Positions 7,468 through 7,692 of a stretch of 7,692 bases of DNA are shown here, piece by piece; positions within the stretch are counted from its first letter, which is position 1; the number at the start of each line of letters is the position of its first letter. Below the pieces are notes generated by a model. That model was not told where the DNA came from. It worked only from the letters and a program-made list of their open reading frames with translations, and ran no database searches. The DNA lies in assembly GCA_035444405.1 (NCBI GenBank), contig DAOMOP010000192.1, positions 1 through 7,692 of the forward strand. Direction: 5' to 3'. The translations under genes and the position numbers were made by a program. Source of the DNA: DAOMOP01 sp035444405. Its GTDB lineage: Bacteria; Pseudomonadota; Gammaproteobacteria; Burkholderiales; Rhodocyclaceae.

Positions 7468-7692
7468 ATGCCCCTAGTTGCGATGCGACAACTGCTCGAC
7501 CATGCCGCCGAGCACGGCTACGGCCTGCCCGCGTTCAACGTCAACAACCTCGAACAGGTCCAGGCCATCATGGAGGCGGCCGCCGAGCTCGACAGCCCGG
7601 TGATCATGCAGGCCTCGGCCGGCGCCCGCAAGTACGCCGGCGAAGCGTTCCTGCGCCATCTCATCGACGCCGCCGTCGAGGCCTATCCGCAC
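7468..7692 (+). CDS. fba: Class II fructose-bisphosphate aldolase, N-terminal 75 residues (3' end outside window)
   Basis: Zinc-dependent aldolase that joins or splits fructose-1,6-bisphosphate (and, in Calvin-cycle hosts, sedoheptulose-1,7-bisphosphate) from dihydroxyacetone phosphate and an aldose phosphate; cytoplasmic. Only the first 75 codons are present, ending in frame at the window edge. The N-terminus MPLVAMRQLLDHAAEHGYG, then PAFNVNNLEQVQAIMEAA and SPVIMQASAGARKYAGE, is typical of the class II aldolases called CbbA/Fba in proteobacteria (family length about 345-355 aa). The zinc-binding His residues and catalytic Asp lie further on and cannot be checked. It has a good SD and a probable own promoter. 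Its presence after pykA completes the tkt-gap-pgk-pyk-fba order known in betaproteobacteria. The fba versus cbbA name depends on context outside the window. Confidence 0.95.
   Translation, partial: MPLVAMRQLLDHAAEHGYGLPAFNVNNLEQVQAIMEAAAELDSPVIMQASAGARKYAGEAFLRHLIDAAVEAYPH

Overview
The window is a high-GC (clearly above 65% by eye), densely coding bacterial segment. It carries central carbon metabolism genes in the order tkt(partial)-gap-pgk-[minus-strand small membrane protein]-pykA-[CsgG-like lipoprotein]-fba(partial). The gene order, the protein sequences compared from memory (PGK with ENCR and GEKKNNE, a Calvin/glycolytic-type class II aldolase starting MPLVAMRQLLDHAAEHGYG) and TACAAT/TAAAAT -10 boxes suggest a betaproteobacterium, perhaps Rhodocyclales-like or a relative. 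That placement is inference. A 10-N run inside pgk shows a draft or metagenome scaffold.

Left part (1-3702), plus strand: the C-terminal two thirds of transketolase, then glyceraldehyde-3-phosphate dehydrogenase with a good Shine-Dalgarno sequence, then phosphoglycerate kinase. A textbook intrinsic terminator (9-bp perfect stem plus U tract) sits in the 59-bp gap-pgk spacer, directly before pgk, so pgk expression probably depends on read-through or on an unseen internal promoter. The gap product has Ala at the position that is Asp in NAD-specific enzymes and Val-Arg where they have Leu-Pro, which points to NADP use or dual cofactor use.

Middle (3703-5913): a minus-strand gene for a 141-aa protein with one N-terminal membrane helix and four cysteines converges on pgk and diverges from pykA. 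PykA is a full-length pyruvate kinase with the GPKIR signature of potassium-independent enzymes and its own TACAAT-type promoter.

Right part (5914-7692): a strong-looking sigma70 promoter (TTGAAA-17-TATAGT) and a roughly 160-nt structured leader precede a lipoprotein. It has a CsgG-like region, two glycine-rich hydrophobic segments and a C-terminal peptidoglycan-binding domain. The start of a class II fructose-bisphosphate aldolase follows, behind its own TAAAAT box, and runs off the window.

Together tkt, gap, pgk and fba serve glycolysis/gluconeogenesis, the pentose phosphate pathway and, if the host has Rubisco and phosphoribulokinase (not in this window), the Calvin cycle. PykA commits carbon to pyruvate. 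The cluster looks like several transcription units rather than one operon. No mobile element, CRISPR array, tRNA or rRNA was seen. No complete novel system is evident; the best leads are the CsgG-like glycine-rich lipoprotein, the cysteine-bearing membrane protein, the GAPDH cofactor signature and the gap/pgk terminator.
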